From: Saccharomyces mikatae IFO 1815
Taxonomy: Eukaryota > Ascomycota > Saccharomycetes > Saccharomycetales > Saccharomycetaceae
DNA length: 64,000 nucleotides
Assembly: GCF_947241705.1 (NCBI RefSeq)
Contig: NC_079271.1
Location: forward strand, 620,001 to 684,000
Direction of reading: 5' to 3'
Shown in pieces: positions 9,955-20,845 of the stretch. A model generated the notes under the pieces. The model ran no database searches. It worked only from the letters and a program-made list of their open reading frames with translations, and was not told the origin of the DNA. How positions within the stretch are numbered: position 1 is the stretch's first letter; each line of letters opens with the position of its first letter. The position numbers and the translations under genes were made by a program.

Positions 9955-10211
9955 GACTACGGCCTTATGTTTTGATTTTTATATAACATTATGATGAATG
10001 CATTGACAAGAGCAGTAAAGTGTACTAGTGTTTTTTTTTTTTGAACGATTACAGAAGGTTAAGGAAATGAGGCACCACATAATTTTCGCCTTTTGCTATT
10101 ATTTTTGAATTCGATATTCTGAATAGTTTCATGCTGTTAAAGTTATGTATGATTTATATAATTAGAATGTAGCATATGGAAGAAAAAGAGAGATTACTCG
10201 ATAGAGGTAAA

Positions 10212-12872
10212 CTAAAAACCCTCGTTATCTTCATTATCGAGATCTAATTTCTTTCTACCACCCCTATTTCTTAAGGCTGCCATCTCATTTGTAGCGACTT
10301 GCTTTTTAACCTTTTTGGTCATTCTAGCTATCTCTTCTTCTGCATCTACTGCATCTTCTTCTGCATATTGCATTACCAATCTACGGCCCAGCAAATGGAC
10401 ACCGTGCAATTGATCCATAGCATTCTCAGCCTCCTTTGGTAGTAAAAACTCCACAAACGCAAAACCCCTTGCCGACTTATCAAACTTCTTTGGAACTCTA
10501 ACAGATTTCAGTTGACCAAAGGAATTGAATAACTCGAAAACGTCTTTTCTTGTGGCTTCAAATGGTAAATTCTTGACAATAATCTTGCCACTTTTCTTAT
10601 TAGATTTAGCCTTTGCATTACCATTTTTAGATGTTTGTCTATGAGATAACTTCAATTGAATTTTATGGCCATCAATCACCGTGCCATCCATTGCAGCTAT
10701 CACTGCATTTGCTTGTTCTTTGGTTCTGAATTCCACAAACCCAAAACCCATAGATAAAGTTTTGCCCTGATGTTTAGGATCAGGCTTCGTCTTCACTTGG
10801 GCAACAACAAACCCAGTGAAAACTTTGAACCTATCGGTAAGGGTTTGATTTGTAGTGGAGAAATTTAGATTCTTGATAAATATCGAGACAGTTGGGCCAT
10901 CGATAGAATCTTCATCATGTATAGCTGACGACCCCTCATTTATATTCTTGTTGGTTTCCATTAAGTCGTTTGATGAAGGTTTTATCTCCACAGGGTTTTC
11001 TTCTTCATTTGTAGTGTTATTTATCAAATCATCGGATTCAGCGGATTTAGTGAAGCAATCCTTAGGACCCTTCTCCAAGTATATTATACCATCCTTAAAC
11101 CTCTTATATGATAGTTTAGTGAAAGCTGCCCTTGCCGACGTCGCGTCCCTGAATTGGATTATGGCGATTGTACCAGCTGGTGGCATGAGTAATCTTTCCA
11201 ACCTACCATATGGTAAAAACATTTCGCCAAGCTCTTCTCTAGTTGTCCCGTATGGGAAATTTTTCACTAATATTACTTTATCGTCTCTTTGATTTGTAGA
11301 CTTCAACTGCGAAAATTTGGTCAAATCAACACCTTTAGATTCAAAATATGTTCTAACGTCACCAATAACATGAGCTTCTGCCAAAGCTTGTTTGACAGCG
11401 GAATTTGAGTTTTCAGCATCGATCAATTGAGATTTCTCTAAACCCAATTTTGCAGCCACACTGCCCAAAACAGCATCTTGATTCATGTACAAGGAATTCC
11501 AAGAAAATGTTTGTTTTGATGCAGCTGCCTTCCTTTTTAACTCCTTTTGCTTCTTCAAGGGCATGTTCTTTAAATCAAATTCATCCAACCTATGACTCTT
11601 TTTTTCTTCACCAGGAAGGATATGTAATAGTCTTCCTTGAAATATTTGTTTATCCAATTCAACATATGCATTTACCGCACTTTTAGGGTCCTTGAATAGT
11701 ACGTACGCGAATCCCTTGGATTGACCGGTTCTAGTATCCAAAGCCACATGGACTTCCTCCAACTCTCCGAACGGACTAAAAAGTTTCTTGAAATCTTCTT
11801 CCTTGGAAGTGTACAGAATATTACGTAAGAATAAACGACCTGTTTGGTTGATTTTTTCAATGGCCTGTTCTTCGTCGGTCTTTTGTGGAACTGTTACTTC
11901 TAGGTGTTTTTCCTCCTTCACATCGGAACCATCGTTGTGTTCAGTAGTGTATTGTAATGATTTTTCTCTTGCCTCCGCTTCACTTTCTTTGATTCTAACA
12001 CGACGTTGCTTGAACCAATCTAGATCGGAAACCTGTTCATCTTGGGCAAGATTTCTCCTCTTCTCATTTTCTGTTTCATTATCAATATTATTGTCATCGA
12101 CTACTAAGCTCGCACTAACATCTTCCAAATTACTCAAACTCATCATTTTTTCTTCCTCTCCATCATCATGACTTTCATCCTTATTGGTGGTGAGAGCCGA
12201 GTACTCGTCATCACTTTCATTGTCGATCTTCAATTTTGGTGTTGCGTCTCTATCATTCTCCTCTTTCAAAGCTAGTGCATGAGCCAGCAGAGAGTTCCCC
12301 TGTACATCGGACTCCTCTTCCTCCCCTTTTTGTTCCTTGTCATCTATGCCCTTGTCAATGCCCACCTTTTCCCATGACGTAACTTGAGAGCTTGGCTTCA
12401 TAGTCTCCATGAACTCCTGTAATTGCTTGTTTTTACGAATCTCTTCATCAATTCTGTTGTGCTTATTATCATCCGGCTTGTTTTTCTTTCGATTTTGTTC
12501 CTGCAGCAATCTCTCCTCCTTCTCTCTGAACCTTTTCAAAGCTTCTCTCCTTTTCTCCTTCATAGGCTGAGGAACTCTTGGATCTGCAAAACTTTTGGCC
12601 ATCGAAACTTCTATCTTGGAAGTGTTAACGAAACTACCATTGAAGTAGTTAACAGCATCAAAAGCATCTTCCTCGTTACGGTATCCGATAAATCCAAATC
12701 TTCTACTCTCTCCATTTCTATCTCTGAGAATTTTGACATCGGTTATGGGGTCCGGACCGCTGCCACTAGTGATTTGGGAGGAATGATTCTGATGCAGCCT
12801 CTTTGTAAAATGCTCCCTCAGCTTCTCATCCGTCAAGTAAACGGGTAAACCCTTAACAATAATACGAGACAT
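10212..12872 (-). CDS. MRD1: MRD1, multi-RRM protein of the small-subunit processome
   Basis: 886 residues from the ATG at 12872 (MSRIIVKGLPVYL). The frame stays open a little further upstream but with no ATG, and homologous proteins begin with this RRM. Five RNA-recognition motifs are visible, at about 2-90, 345-425, 530-600, 665-745 and 765-840, with RNP1-like octamers such as SKGFAYVLF and ARGFAFVEF. Acidic linkers separate RRM1 from RRM2. Mrd1 (YPR112C) binds pre-rRNA and U3-containing complexes and is required for early 18S rRNA cleavages in the nucleolus. A canonical PAC plus RRPE promoter supports the role. Confidence 0.96.
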   Translation of the reverse strand: MSRIIVKGLPVYLTDEKLREHFTKRLHQNHSSQITSGSGPDPITDVKILRDRNGESRRFGFIGYRNEEDAFDAVNYFNGSFVNTSKIEVSMAKSFADPRVPQPMKEKRREALKRFREKEERLLQEQNRKKNKPDDNKHNRIDEEIRKNKQLQEFMETMKPSSQVTSWEKVGIDKGIDDKEQKGEEEESDVQGNSLLAHALALKEENDRDATPKLKIDNESDDEYSALTTNKDESHDDGEEEKMMSLSNLEDVSASLVVDDNNIDNETENEKRRNLAQDEQVSDLDWFKQRRVRIKESEAEAREKSLQYTTEHNDGSDVKEEKHLEVTVPQKTDEEQAIEKINQTGRLFLRNILYTSKEEDFKKLFSPFGELEEVHVALDTRTGQSKGFAYVLFKDPKSAVNAYVELDKQIFQGRLLHILPGEEKKSHRLDEFDLKNMPLKKQKELKRKAAASKQTFSWNSLYMNQDAVLGSVAAKLGLEKSQLIDAENSNSAVKQALAEAHVIGDVRTYFESKGVDLTKFSQLKSTNQRDDKVILVKNFPYGTTREELGEMFLPYGRLERLLMPPAGTIAIIQFRDATSARAAFTKLSYKRFKDGIIYLEKGPKDCFTKSAESDDLINNTTNEEENPVEIKPSSNDLMETNKNINEGSSAIHDEDSIDGPTVSIFIKNLNFSTTNQTLTDRFKVFTGFVVAQVKTKPDPKHQGKTLSMGFGFVEFRTKEQANAVIAAMDGTVIDGHKIQLKLSHRQTSKNGNAKAKSNKKSGKIIVKNLPFEATRKDVFELFNSFGQLKSVRVPKKFDKSARGFAFVEFLLPKEAENAMDQLHGVHLLGRRLVMQYAEEDAVDAEEEIARMTKKVKKQVATNEMAALRNRGGRKKLDLDNEDNEGF

Positions 12873-12958
12873 GTTAGCTGTATACTTTCTATCTGACACA
12901 CAAATGTATTATACGCAAGATCAATAGAAGAAGTTATTCTTTGTATATATAAAGCAGT

Positions 12959-13005
12959 GATGAGATGAGATGAGATGAGCTTTACATATCTATAAAAATT
13001 TTTCA
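12959..13005 (+). promoter_or_regulatory. PAC and RRPE elements of the MRD1 promoter
   Basis: Four overlapping GATGA units ending GATGAGC at 12980 extend the PAC consensus (GCGATGAGATGAGC). AAAAATTTTTCA at 12994-13005 matches RRPE. Spacing and combination are those of ribosome-biogenesis genes, bound by Dot6/Tod6 and Stb3. The block is 85-135 bp upstream of the MRD1 ATG. The tandem GATGA run is longer than the usual motif. Confidence 0.85.
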
Positions 13006-13054
13006 TTTATGGAATCCACGTCGTTCCACACGTAAATCCCTATTGCGGAAAAAA

Positions 13055-13070
13055 TTTCCAAATAGGGAAG
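13055..13070 (+). promoter_or_regulatory. Mcm1-type box upstream of PIS1
   Basis: TTTCCAAATAGGGAAG is a good match to the Mcm1 P-box (TTNCCNNATNNGGAAA) and lies about 150 bp before the PIS1 start. PIS1 in S. cerevisiae is reported to be controlled by Mcm1 through such elements in response to carbon source, so the site is probably functional. The same intergenic region also serves MRD1. Confidence 0.7.
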
Positions 13071-13215
13071 GTCCCTCCTATTGTCCTTTTCGTCTCGAGG
13101 ATTTTTCAATTTTAGTATATAAGCAAAGAAAAAGCCTAGAAGTCGATCAGTTTATTTACGGACGTTGCGGAGCCTAGAAATTATGTAGGCAAGAGGGAAA
13201 GTGTAATAACGCAAT

Positions 13216-13878
13216 ATGAGTTCGAATGTGACACCAGTAAAAGTGACTCCAGAGCACGTTCTTTGGTATATTCCCAATAAGATTGGTTATATTCGTGTCA
13301 TCACCGCCGCCCTTTCTTTTTTCGTTATGAAGAACCATCCAACAGCCTTTACATGGCTATACAGTACATCGTGCCTGCTGGACGCACTAGATGGTACAAT
13401 GGCAAGAAAGTACAATCAAGTTTCTAGTCTGGGTGCCGTATTAGACATGGTTACCGACAGATCCAGCACTGCTGGTCTGATGTGTTTCCTATGTGTGCAG
13501 TATCCTCAATGGTGCGTTTTCTTCCAATTAATGTTGGGCTTGGATATCACTAGTCACTACATGCATATGTTTGCCAGCGTAAGTGCCGGTAAGACTTCTC
13601 ATAAAAGCGTGAGCGAGGGTGAGTCCAAATTGCTACATCTTTACTACACTAGAAGAGACGTATTATTCACCATCTGTGCCTTCAACGAGCTGTTTTATGC
13701 CGGGTTGTACCTGCAGTTGTTTTCCAATTCTGCCAACTTTGGTAAATGGACTACTATTATAAGTTTCCCGGGTTACGTATTCAAGCAGACTGCAAACGTT
13801 GTTCAGCTAAAAAGGGCTGCTATGATCCTGGCAGACAACGACGCCAAGAATGCCAATGAGAAGAACAAAACTTTCTGA
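13216..13878 (+). CDS. PIS1: PIS1, phosphatidylinositol synthase
   Basis: 220 residues, the known length of Pis1 (YPR113W). The CDP-alcohol phosphotransferase signature is complete: D56, D59-G60, A63-R64, G73, D77 and D81 in the order D-x2-D-G-x2-A-R-x8-G-x3-D-x3-D. Several hydrophobic segments follow (around 27-50, 85-115 and 150-175). The enzyme joins CDP-diacylglycerol and myo-inositol to make phosphatidylinositol in the ER and outer mitochondrial membrane and is essential. The ATG at 13216 is the first of the frame. Confidence 0.97.
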   Translation: MSSNVTPVKVTPEHVLWYIPNKIGYIRVITAALSFFVMKNHPTAFTWLYSTSCLLDALDGTMARKYNQVSSLGAVLDMVTDRSSTAGLMCFLCVQYPQWCVFFQLMLGLDITSHYMHMFASVSAGKTSHKSVSEGESKLLHLYYTRRDVLFTICAFNELFYAGLYLQLFSNSANFGKWTTIISFPGYVFKQTANVVQLKRAAMILADNDAKNANEKNKTF

Positions 13879-14249
13879 TGGGGAGGATTTTTCTTTTTCT
13901 TTCCCCCTCTTAATTACGCTGATCTTTTATTTATGTGTAGTTTTATTTATGTGAAAAGGAACATTCGTTGATTTAACTTTCAAAGCAGTCTACTCTATTG
14001 TCTTGCTTAAGCTGGGATGAAAGCCCATATAAACGAAAAACTTCATATTGTTGATATTTTTCTCAACGCGATTTTTTCCTACTTTTTTCGAGCTGTTCCC
14101 GAGGCACCCGAGGGCATATTTAACATAAGCCAAGAAGAGAGAAAATATTTGTTGGACAGATGAAAAGAAAACAAGTTGCGTAGTGTGTCTTTAGTTTCAG
14201 GGCTCGAAAGGAACTCGAACACGAAGATAATTATAGCCTGCAAGAAGAA
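13879..14249. other. PIS1/YPR114W intergenic region
   Basis: 371 bp. T-rich 3' region of PIS1, then A/G-rich sequence before the YPR114W start. No specific element recognised. Confidence 0.4.
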
Positions 14250-15197
14250 ATGAATATCATATTGACGCTTCCTCAGCCAGAATTGTTCAAGACAACGGTA
14301 ATTCCGTTCTTGGCGGGCCGCAATATTATCAATTCGGAAGCAATTCTATCCAATTTGCATACCGTTTTTTACGTTGCTATATTTTACCATATGTGGTTTC
14401 TTTTTGGTAAGTGGATCTTATTCCCACCTTTGGTTAGATGGAAACTGGACTATGACCAAAAGCATGGCGTCAAGAAAGATGAGAAGATAGCCCCCGAACG
14501 TCAAACTGAACATTACAAAAAGAAGTACACCTCTTTAATTAACCAAAGTTCAGTTCACTTGATATCCCTTCTGCAAAGTATAGTAGTCTTGTACTACTCA
14601 TTGAAGTTCTTGCTCGATCCAAAGGCCTCAGCAGAGCCGTATCAAACTTCCCACTCTCGAGTTTTCACAGAGAGTCGTGACACCCAAGTTATTTGTATTT
14701 TCGCCATTGGTTATTTTGTTTGGGATATCTACATTTCCACCATGTATTCTACCTTCCCCTTTGTTGTGCACGGTATCATTTCCACAGTTGTATTTTGCAT
14801 CGGGTTGAAACCGTACATCCAATACTATGCACCGGTGTTCTTGATGTTTGAATTGTCCAACCCTTCTTTGAACTTTAGATGGTTTGGTATCAAGTTCCTA
14901 CCCCACAAAAGCAAAATTTGCTCCCTGCTATTGCTATTGAACAATTTGATGCTCATGATCATCTTCTTTGCGGCCAGAATTGTCTGGGGGTGGTTCCAAA
15001 TTGGAAAATTGTGCTACGACTTTTACCAGGTGCGCAATGATCCGGGCTTCTTAGCTCTTGACACCATCATTATACTTGCAGGCAATTTCGTTTTAGATGT
15101 TTTAAATGTTATCTGGTTTTCCACTATGATTTCTGTGGCCGCAAAGGTCTTCAAGAAGGGTGAATCTGTAGACAAAGTCACCAAAAATGAAAAGTGA
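14250..15197 (+). CDS. YPR114W: YPR114W-type TLC-domain membrane protein
   Basis: 315 residues with multiple hydrophobic helices (around 45-70, 105-125, 150-165, 170-190, 225-255 and 270-300), consistent with a TLC (TRAM-LAG1-CLN8) fold. Order and length match YPR114W, a protein of unknown function whose S. cerevisiae paralogue is TDA4. TLC proteins include ceramide synthases, but I do not see the paired-histidine Lag1 motif, so no enzymatic role is assigned. Charged residues at the C-terminus (KGESVDKVTKNEK) probably face the cytosol. Confidence 0.87.
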   Translation: MNIILTLPQPELFKTTVIPFLAGRNIINSEAILSNLHTVFYVAIFYHMWFLFGKWILFPPLVRWKLDYDQKHGVKKDEKIAPERQTEHYKKKYTSLINQSSVHLISLLQSIVVLYYSLKFLLDPKASAEPYQTSHSRVFTESRDTQVICIFAIGYFVWDIYISTMYSTFPFVVHGIISTVVFCIGLKPYIQYYAPVFLMFELSNPSLNFRWFGIKFLPHKSKICSLLLLLNNLMLMIIFFAARIVWGWFQIGKLCYDFYQVRNDPGFLALDTIIILAGNFVLDVLNVIWFSTMISVAAKVFKKGESVDKVTKNEK

Positions 15198-15715
15198 TCC
15201 ATGCAGGCACACGTCAACGTGTGCATATATGTGTATATATATTATAGACTTTGTGTAAGCTATGCGAGCATTACAAACCTTGAAAAATCATAAGAAAAAA
15301 GTAACCTCGATATTTGACAAATTCTCGTGGGGTAGCAGAATCTTCCATCTCATTTTCACTACAAATCCCGCCTCAACCGGTCTATCCAATCCACCTGCAC
15401 AAACTCTTTCACTATAACCTTCAGTCAAAAGGGATTATATTACCTTTTTTTCCTGTGAAGAAATCAGAAACTTTCCCATCACAAGATTTTAGGGTATTAT
15501 ATATGCGGATAACGCTGTTCTGACCGCAGCTGTTTTCTCTATTGTTCATTTAGAAAGGCGAAAAGGTTCACTACTAAAGAAGCAGGGGGTAATGCTGCCA
15601 TCATTGGGTTCAAGTAGTGGCGATGTTATTAAGACTTTTGTGATTCTTTAAAATAGGTGTAGTAACATCAAGAATCATTGGACTACAAGCAAGAAAGAAC
15701 GAAGATTTTTAATAG
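15198..15715. other. YPR114W/RGC1 intergenic region
   Basis: 518 bp with short alternating purine/pyrimidine sequence (ATGTGTATATATA) just after the YPR114W stop and no gene. Several ATG or near-ATG frames here are short and unsupported. Confidence 0.4.
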
Positions 15716-18700
15716 ATGTCCGAGTACTTCACACTCCCCAAGCGGGAAAATGACGATACTTCTAAACAGGCAGATACACCAGGTTCTGTTCGGAGCTCTT
15801 CTAGGAATTTGGAGCTACCGAGGAATTACCGTTCCCTGGGGTGTAGTGACGATGGACTCGTGTCTATGTATTCTAGAGATTCTCAGTACTTGATGGATAT
15901 GGTTCCTGCTTCAACGATGATAGGAAATGGACCAAAATCCGGAAGTCTGTCACATATTGCACCAATTGGCGGACTGGATGGTAAAGAGAATGAAGTGACA
16001 AAACTTGACCAGTATATATTACCTAAGACAGACTTCAGATCACCTTATCATGTTAATGTACCCATTCCCAGGAAAATGTTGAAGAGCGAAGGGAAGATTA
16101 AAACCAAAGAAAAGAGTAGGGAGAAGACCAATTCTTCTGATTTGGATGAGGAGAATGCTTGCGAAACTTCTTCGGAATTTGTCAAGGAGTATCCTACCGA
16201 TATTTTGATTGATAGGTTTCGCAAATGGAAAATTTTTTTGAAAAGCTTGATTGCATATTTTAGGGAAGCTGCCTACTCTCAAGAACAGGTTGCAAGGATT
16301 AACTATCAACTAAAAAATGCTGTGAAATTTGCTTTTCTTACTGATTTAGAAGAGGGAACAAACAAACTGGTTGATCCAAGTGTCTCGAAATTGTCTACTA
16401 AGAAACCTCAGCCGCCCCCTCTAGCCGTTCAAAAAGTAGAGACCAAATGTGATGCAGATGTGGACCAGTCGCAGCAAGTGCAGCAGGTAATGGCAGAAGC
16501 GATAACGTCTGCCTCGTCTGGTTTCATGAAGTTTGGATCAGGATCTATTCAAGACATTCAAGTCATTCTAAAAAAATATCATTTATCTTTGAGTAGTCAA
16601 CAATATAAGATTTCTAAAGAGATTGTGGCGTACGTTATTCCCAAGTTGACGGACCTGCGTAAGGATTTGGCTGCCAAGATAAAGGAAATCAAAGAATTGA
16701 ACGGGGATTTTAAGACTAATATAGATGAGCATGTTAAAATAACCAATAGACTTCTAAATAAATACATTGCCTCAGTGCAGTTCTTAGATGAAGCCTGCAA
16801 ATCGGAAAACAAACAAAGTGAAAAACTGAAACCAAAACATGACCCATATCTTTTGAAGTTACAAGTGGATTTGCAGTTGAAGAGGCAATTGCTAGAAGAA
16901 AACTATCTTCAAGAAGCTTTTATAAATCTACAATCAGCCGCGTTACAATTAGAAGAAATAGTGTATTCTAAAATTCAGTGTGCGTTGCAATGCTACTCAG
17001 CTTTGATTGATTCGGAAGCGCGGTTGATGATCAAGAACTTGTGTCATGAATTACAGCAAGGTATTTTATCTAGGCCACCAGCTGTAGAATGGGATAACTT
17101 TGTTTCCCACCATCCGGACTGTTTGATGAATCTGAAATCTAATGACTCTATACCACATCCCAGGAAATTATCTGATATTGTTTATCCCAACATGAAATCA
17201 TCTCTGGCCAAATGTATTAGGTTTGGTTATCTACTCAAAAAAACAGAATCTTCCAAAAAATTTATCAAAGGTTTTTTTTTCTTGACGACGAATTATCTTC
17301 ATGAATTTAAAAGCAGCGATTTCTATATAGACAACAGATCTGCTCATTCAAAAAATAAATCATTTAATGAACATCCGGACGTCAGCATTATTGATAAAAA
17401 TGGTACTAATACTGTCGATAATTCATCGAATAATGGAACACATGATTTGAAATTGACTATGAAAAGAAAAGGACTGAGTTCTTCAAATCTGAATCCTGTC
17501 ACTAGCATGTCTTTGAACGACTGCTCCTTGAAGGAGAGTACTGGCACAAATTTTACTTTGCAAGGATATGCAAGTTTTCAGTTATCGAAGGAGGAATCTA
17601 CAACGGAATCAAGTGTAGCTCCGAATATGCCCTGTTCAACAAGAACGCAGGCTACAAAAAATAGCAAGCATCAACGTACTTCTTCCGGCATCACGATGGT
17701 GCCCGTTCCGAATTTCTTAAAGGGATCATCCAGACTAAAAGAGCAAAAAAAGTCTAACGAAAAATCATCTAAAACTAAAAACTCTAACATTGGCAATAAG
17801 CCAGGTAGCGAGAAAAATGTGGTGTGGACTTTCAGAGTATTCTCCACAAATCCTGAACCAACTTCAGAAGAGCTAAAACGTTTCAACAAATGGGTTCAGG
17901 ATATTAAATCTCTCACAAACTGTAATTCTACTCTTGAGAGGACGAAATTTATCGAGGAAAAGGTGTTGAGGAGTAGAAGTCACAATAGTACAAGGAGCTT
18001 TCAATGCTCGGAAAATAGTACCTCTGTCACGCCAGTAGACAATTTTGTTAACCTTTTTGAAAAAGTAACTCCATCCTCTTCCGTTTCTACGTTAAACAAA
18101 AGGAAAAGAGCAAACCGCCCTCATTATATAGACATCCCGAAGAGCGTAAATACGAATGCAGGAGCTATGAATTCTGTACACAGGTCAAAAGTCAACACAC
18201 CAGCCATTGATGAAAATGGTAAATTGGCCATAGTGGGAGAAACGAAAAACAATTCACCACAAATTGTTACGAATTCTGTGTTCAAAGAGCCTTCTCTATC
18301 GCCCTATTCACGCCATACTAGGGCAGGCTATTCTTACGGCCATTCAAATGATAATTTGATGCCATCTTCTCTTCAGAAGATGTCAGCCTTTGGGGAAGTA
18401 CCAAAAGTAGCAGTCAGTAATCACGGGGTTGAAGCTGTTATTTCGGCAAGTTCCTACTCTGATTGCAGCCACAAACCGTCCCGTGTCTCTAGTGTTTCAT
18501 CCATAGGTACTCAACACAGGACGTCTTCACCATCACCATTACAAAACCTACCAGGTGTTTCACCTACTTGTTTGCCATTGGACGATAATGCAAATGGATA
18601 CTTTGGAATACCGTTAAATTGTAATTCAGAATCAGGAAGAGGGTCTGAGCTTTTTGCTTTTGAGAATGAGTCTCCATTATTAGAGGAGAGCAGAAATCAA

Positions 18701-18811
18701 CACTTCAGCTATCGTCGTAAAAGTTCGGCCGGTTCAATACCTCGAAAATATGATATGAGGGTGGAATTAAATAATTCAAGGCCGAACAACAGCAGTGATG
18801 AGTATATATAA
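15716..18811 (+). CDS. RGC1: RGC1, regulator of the glycerol channel Fps1
   Basis: 1031 residues; I recall about 1080 for S. cerevisiae Rgc1 (YPR115W), a difference that probably lies in low-complexity parts. The protein has a disordered N-terminus, a helical BAR-like region at about 160-450 with many charged heptads, and a split PH-like domain. The PH pieces begin near 495 (RFGYLLKKTES) and close near 700-740 (WTFRVFSTNPEP, FNKWVQDIKSL). A long Ser/Thr/Asn-rich tail with phosphorylation-type SP/TP sites follows. Rgc1 and its paralogue Ask10 bind Fps1 and keep the glycerol channel open until Hog1 evicts them. The ATG at 15716 has no earlier in-frame ATG. Confidence 0.93.
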   Translation: MSEYFTLPKRENDDTSKQADTPGSVRSSSRNLELPRNYRSLGCSDDGLVSMYSRDSQYLMDMVPASTMIGNGPKSGSLSHIAPIGGLDGKENEVTKLDQYILPKTDFRSPYHVNVPIPRKMLKSEGKIKTKEKSREKTNSSDLDEENACETSSEFVKEYPTDILIDRFRKWKIFLKSLIAYFREAAYSQEQVARINYQLKNAVKFAFLTDLEEGTNKLVDPSVSKLSTKKPQPPPLAVQKVETKCDADVDQSQQVQQVMAEAITSASSGFMKFGSGSIQDIQVILKKYHLSLSSQQYKISKEIVAYVIPKLTDLRKDLAAKIKEIKELNGDFKTNIDEHVKITNRLLNKYIASVQFLDEACKSENKQSEKLKPKHDPYLLKLQVDLQLKRQLLEENYLQEAFINLQSAALQLEEIVYSKIQCALQCYSALIDSEARLMIKNLCHELQQGILSRPPAVEWDNFVSHHPDCLMNLKSNDSIPHPRKLSDIVYPNMKSSLAKCIRFGYLLKKTESSKKFIKGFFFLTTNYLHEFKSSDFYIDNRSAHSKNKSFNEHPDVSIIDKNGTNTVDNSSNNGTHDLKLTMKRKGLSSSNLNPVTSMSLNDCSLKESTGTNFTLQGYASFQLSKEESTTESSVAPNMPCSTRTQATKNSKHQRTSSGITMVPVPNFLKGSSRLKEQKKSNEKSSKTKNSNIGNKPGSEKNVVWTFRVFSTNPEPTSEELKRFNKWVQDIKSLTNCNSTLERTKFIEEKVLRSRSHNSTRSFQCSENSTSVTPVDNFVNLFEKVTPSSSVSTLNKRKRANRPHYIDIPKSVNTNAGAMNSVHRSKVNTPAIDENGKLAIVGETKNNSPQIVTNSVFKEPSLSPYSRHTRAGYSYGHSNDNLMPSSLQKMSAFGEVPKVAVSNHGVEAVISASSYSDCSHKPSRVSSVSSIGTQHRTSSPSPLQNLPGVSPTCLPLDDNANGYFGIPLNCNSESGRGSELFAFENESPLLEESRNQHFSYRRKSSAGSIPRKYDMRVELNNSRPNNSSDEYI

Positions 18812-19465
18812 TAGTCAAATGTGATGTCATAAGGACTGCTTACATTTAAGGGTGTTCAATAACCTTATAATTTTTCTGAAAAAGCTTCCAATGCAGGAAA
18901 CATTTCACCAGCGCATACTGAATCCAACGATAAGTTTCTTGTGTCAGAACAGAAGTACAAACATTGTGTCTGCTTAAGCCTGCGTTAAAGAACGAAATTT
19001 GGCTGATTAAATAGTGTAATGAACAAGACAGTTTCGAGACATGTTTCTGAAAAAAACATAGAACCGTCTGCTACTGCAATTGAAGAAGTAAATGAAAATG
19101 AGAAGAGCACCGTAGTAACCTCAATCAGTCTATATATTCTTAGATAAATGTCATGTAGTTATGAGTAGTAAGTAATTTCTACTTAATAAAACAAAACCCG
19201 TATTTGAAGATTGCAAGAAACACATACTCTGTTTTACAATTATTGTTGAATAGAATATGGCGCTTGCAATATTCTTTTTCTCTCTCTTACTAACGTAACA
19301 TTAGAATTGATGATTCCCGTTCATCTCCACTTTTTCGGTCTGGTTACGACGCGGCCTCTCCGTAAGAGAGGTTGGCAATATGATACTCTACATGATGACT
19401 ACTGGAAGCTTTTTGACTAATCCTTTATTAACGGCACTATTGGTAATTTCTCCAACACAGAAAAT
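18812..19465. other. RGC1/RRG8 intergenic region
   Basis: 654 bp, A/T-rich. A short GC-rich patch around 19348-19372 precedes RRG8. I see no RNA gene, repeat or well-defined regulatory site. Confidence 0.4.
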
Positions 19466-20296
19466 ATGGGTTTATCTAAATCTTTATACAAGAAGCTACT
19501 TATAGATTTTCCAACTAAGGCTCTCAGTGAAAACAGTAATCAGCAAGTTAAGAATCTTTCACCACTTGTTACAAACTTCGAAAAATGGTCCGATAAACGC
19601 AGAAAGCTTTATTTCGAGGATGAAGAGGAAATGGTAGTGCAAAATCATTTAGAAAATTTTGATTTAGAAAACAATGTATACGGCAGGATTTTAGCTTCCC
19701 CAATGAGAGCAGAAAAAATCTCGAAATTAAAATCTTGTAGAAAGCTACTAATTCCATTAAAAGTAGTACCATCAGTTGATAGAGATCAGCATTCTGAAAA
19801 CAGCAAACTAAAGCTAGTACCTATATTAGACTACTCTAAACCGTACAAAAGTTCATACATATTGAACTCAGCATCAATTGTGTGCGACAACTTGGCGGCT
19901 GCGACGTCTTGGTTTCCGCTCTCGATATTACAAAGGTCAACAGCGAAAAGTCTGGTGGTAGATACTTCTACATTTTTCACAGAATATAACGCTCACTCAC
20001 TCGAGTTTGTAAGAACGAGACTTTCAGAAGTGCTGACTTGTGAAAATTCTTCAAGAAACCGTGTTTTACTTACTTACAACGAAAGAAAGACGTCGCCAAT
20101 TGAAATACAAGAACTTAAAGATAATGACGGGACCTCAATTAAGCAGTCCGTTTTCAACCTTGGCTGTCTCCAGGTACCAACATTAGAAGCTATCATAAAT
20201 AAAGATAGAGTGACTAGGGGAATTTATTTAGATGCATACCATCACAAGGACCTTATTGAACATATTTACAGTGCGCTATTGTTTTCAACCAGGTAA
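19466..20296 (+). CDS. RRG8: RRG8, mitochondrial genome maintenance protein
   Basis: 276 residues, one shorter than the 277 I recall for YPR116W. It is basic at the N-terminus ([16 protein letters not shown]), consistent with mitochondrial import, and otherwise shows no domain I can name. The orthologue is required for respiratory growth and mtDNA maintenance; its biochemical activity is unknown to me. The identification rests on position between RGC1 and HOB2, length and orientation. Confidence 0.87.
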   Translation: MGLSKSLYKKLLIDFPTKALSENSNQQVKNLSPLVTNFEKWSDKRRKLYFEDEEEMVVQNHLENFDLENNVYGRILASPMRAEKISKLKSCRKLLIPLKVVPSVDRDQHSENSKLKLVPILDYSKPYKSSYILNSASIVCDNLAAATSWFPLSILQRSTAKSLVVDTSTFFTEYNAHSLEFVRTRLSEVLTCENSSRNRVLLTYNERKTSPIEIQELKDNDGTSIKQSVFNLGCLQVPTLEAIINKDRVTRGIYLDAYHHKDLIEHIYSALLFSTR

Positions 20297-20845
20297 ACAC
20301 TGTTTGCCTACGGAGATAAGGAAGGAAAGCGGTATAAATAGTTGAACATCGTTCTTATTTTTATTCGATGAAATATGAAGTTTGCTGTAGTTGAATAGTG
20401 GCATCATTTTACAATCCGAAAGTGAAAAATTTTGGCGCCGCGGACGGGAGAATTTAGAACCCTTAATCCCGCACATCTACGTAAAATATCTCTGAGGTCT
20501 TCCATAGTCAATCATTTCGCCATCTATCTGCAAGGCTGTAATGGTTAATAAAGAGGAACTTTAAGGGTAAATAGACTCGTTAATTCATCTGAAAATCATC
20601 CCAAAAGCAGCTTATATTAAATTCTAAAAGCATACTCATGCACCATATTTAAGAGCATTACCAATAACTTACTTATTATAAAGGATTCTATTTTCGAGAA
20701 CTAAATCATATACTTTTTCACACGAAAAGGCTTTTATTTGAAAGCAAGGCATTCACTCTAATTTTGCTGATTATTCCTCTCAAGTTGGCCTGTCATCAAT
20801 AATACCTAGTAATTAAAGTGTTCTGATTGTTAAAAAAATTCCACA
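20297..20845. other. RRG8/HOB2 intergenic region
   Basis: 549 bp. A GC-rich spot (TTGGCGCCGCGG, near 20432) stands out in otherwise A/T-rich sequence. No gene or definite binding site recognised. Confidence 0.4.

Noticed and set aside
10855-11292. 145-codon ORF antisense to MRD1
   Set aside because: Shadow of the conserved MRD1 frame.
12873-12899. N-terminal extension of MRD1
   Set aside because: No ATG; the first RRM begins directly after the ATG at 12872.
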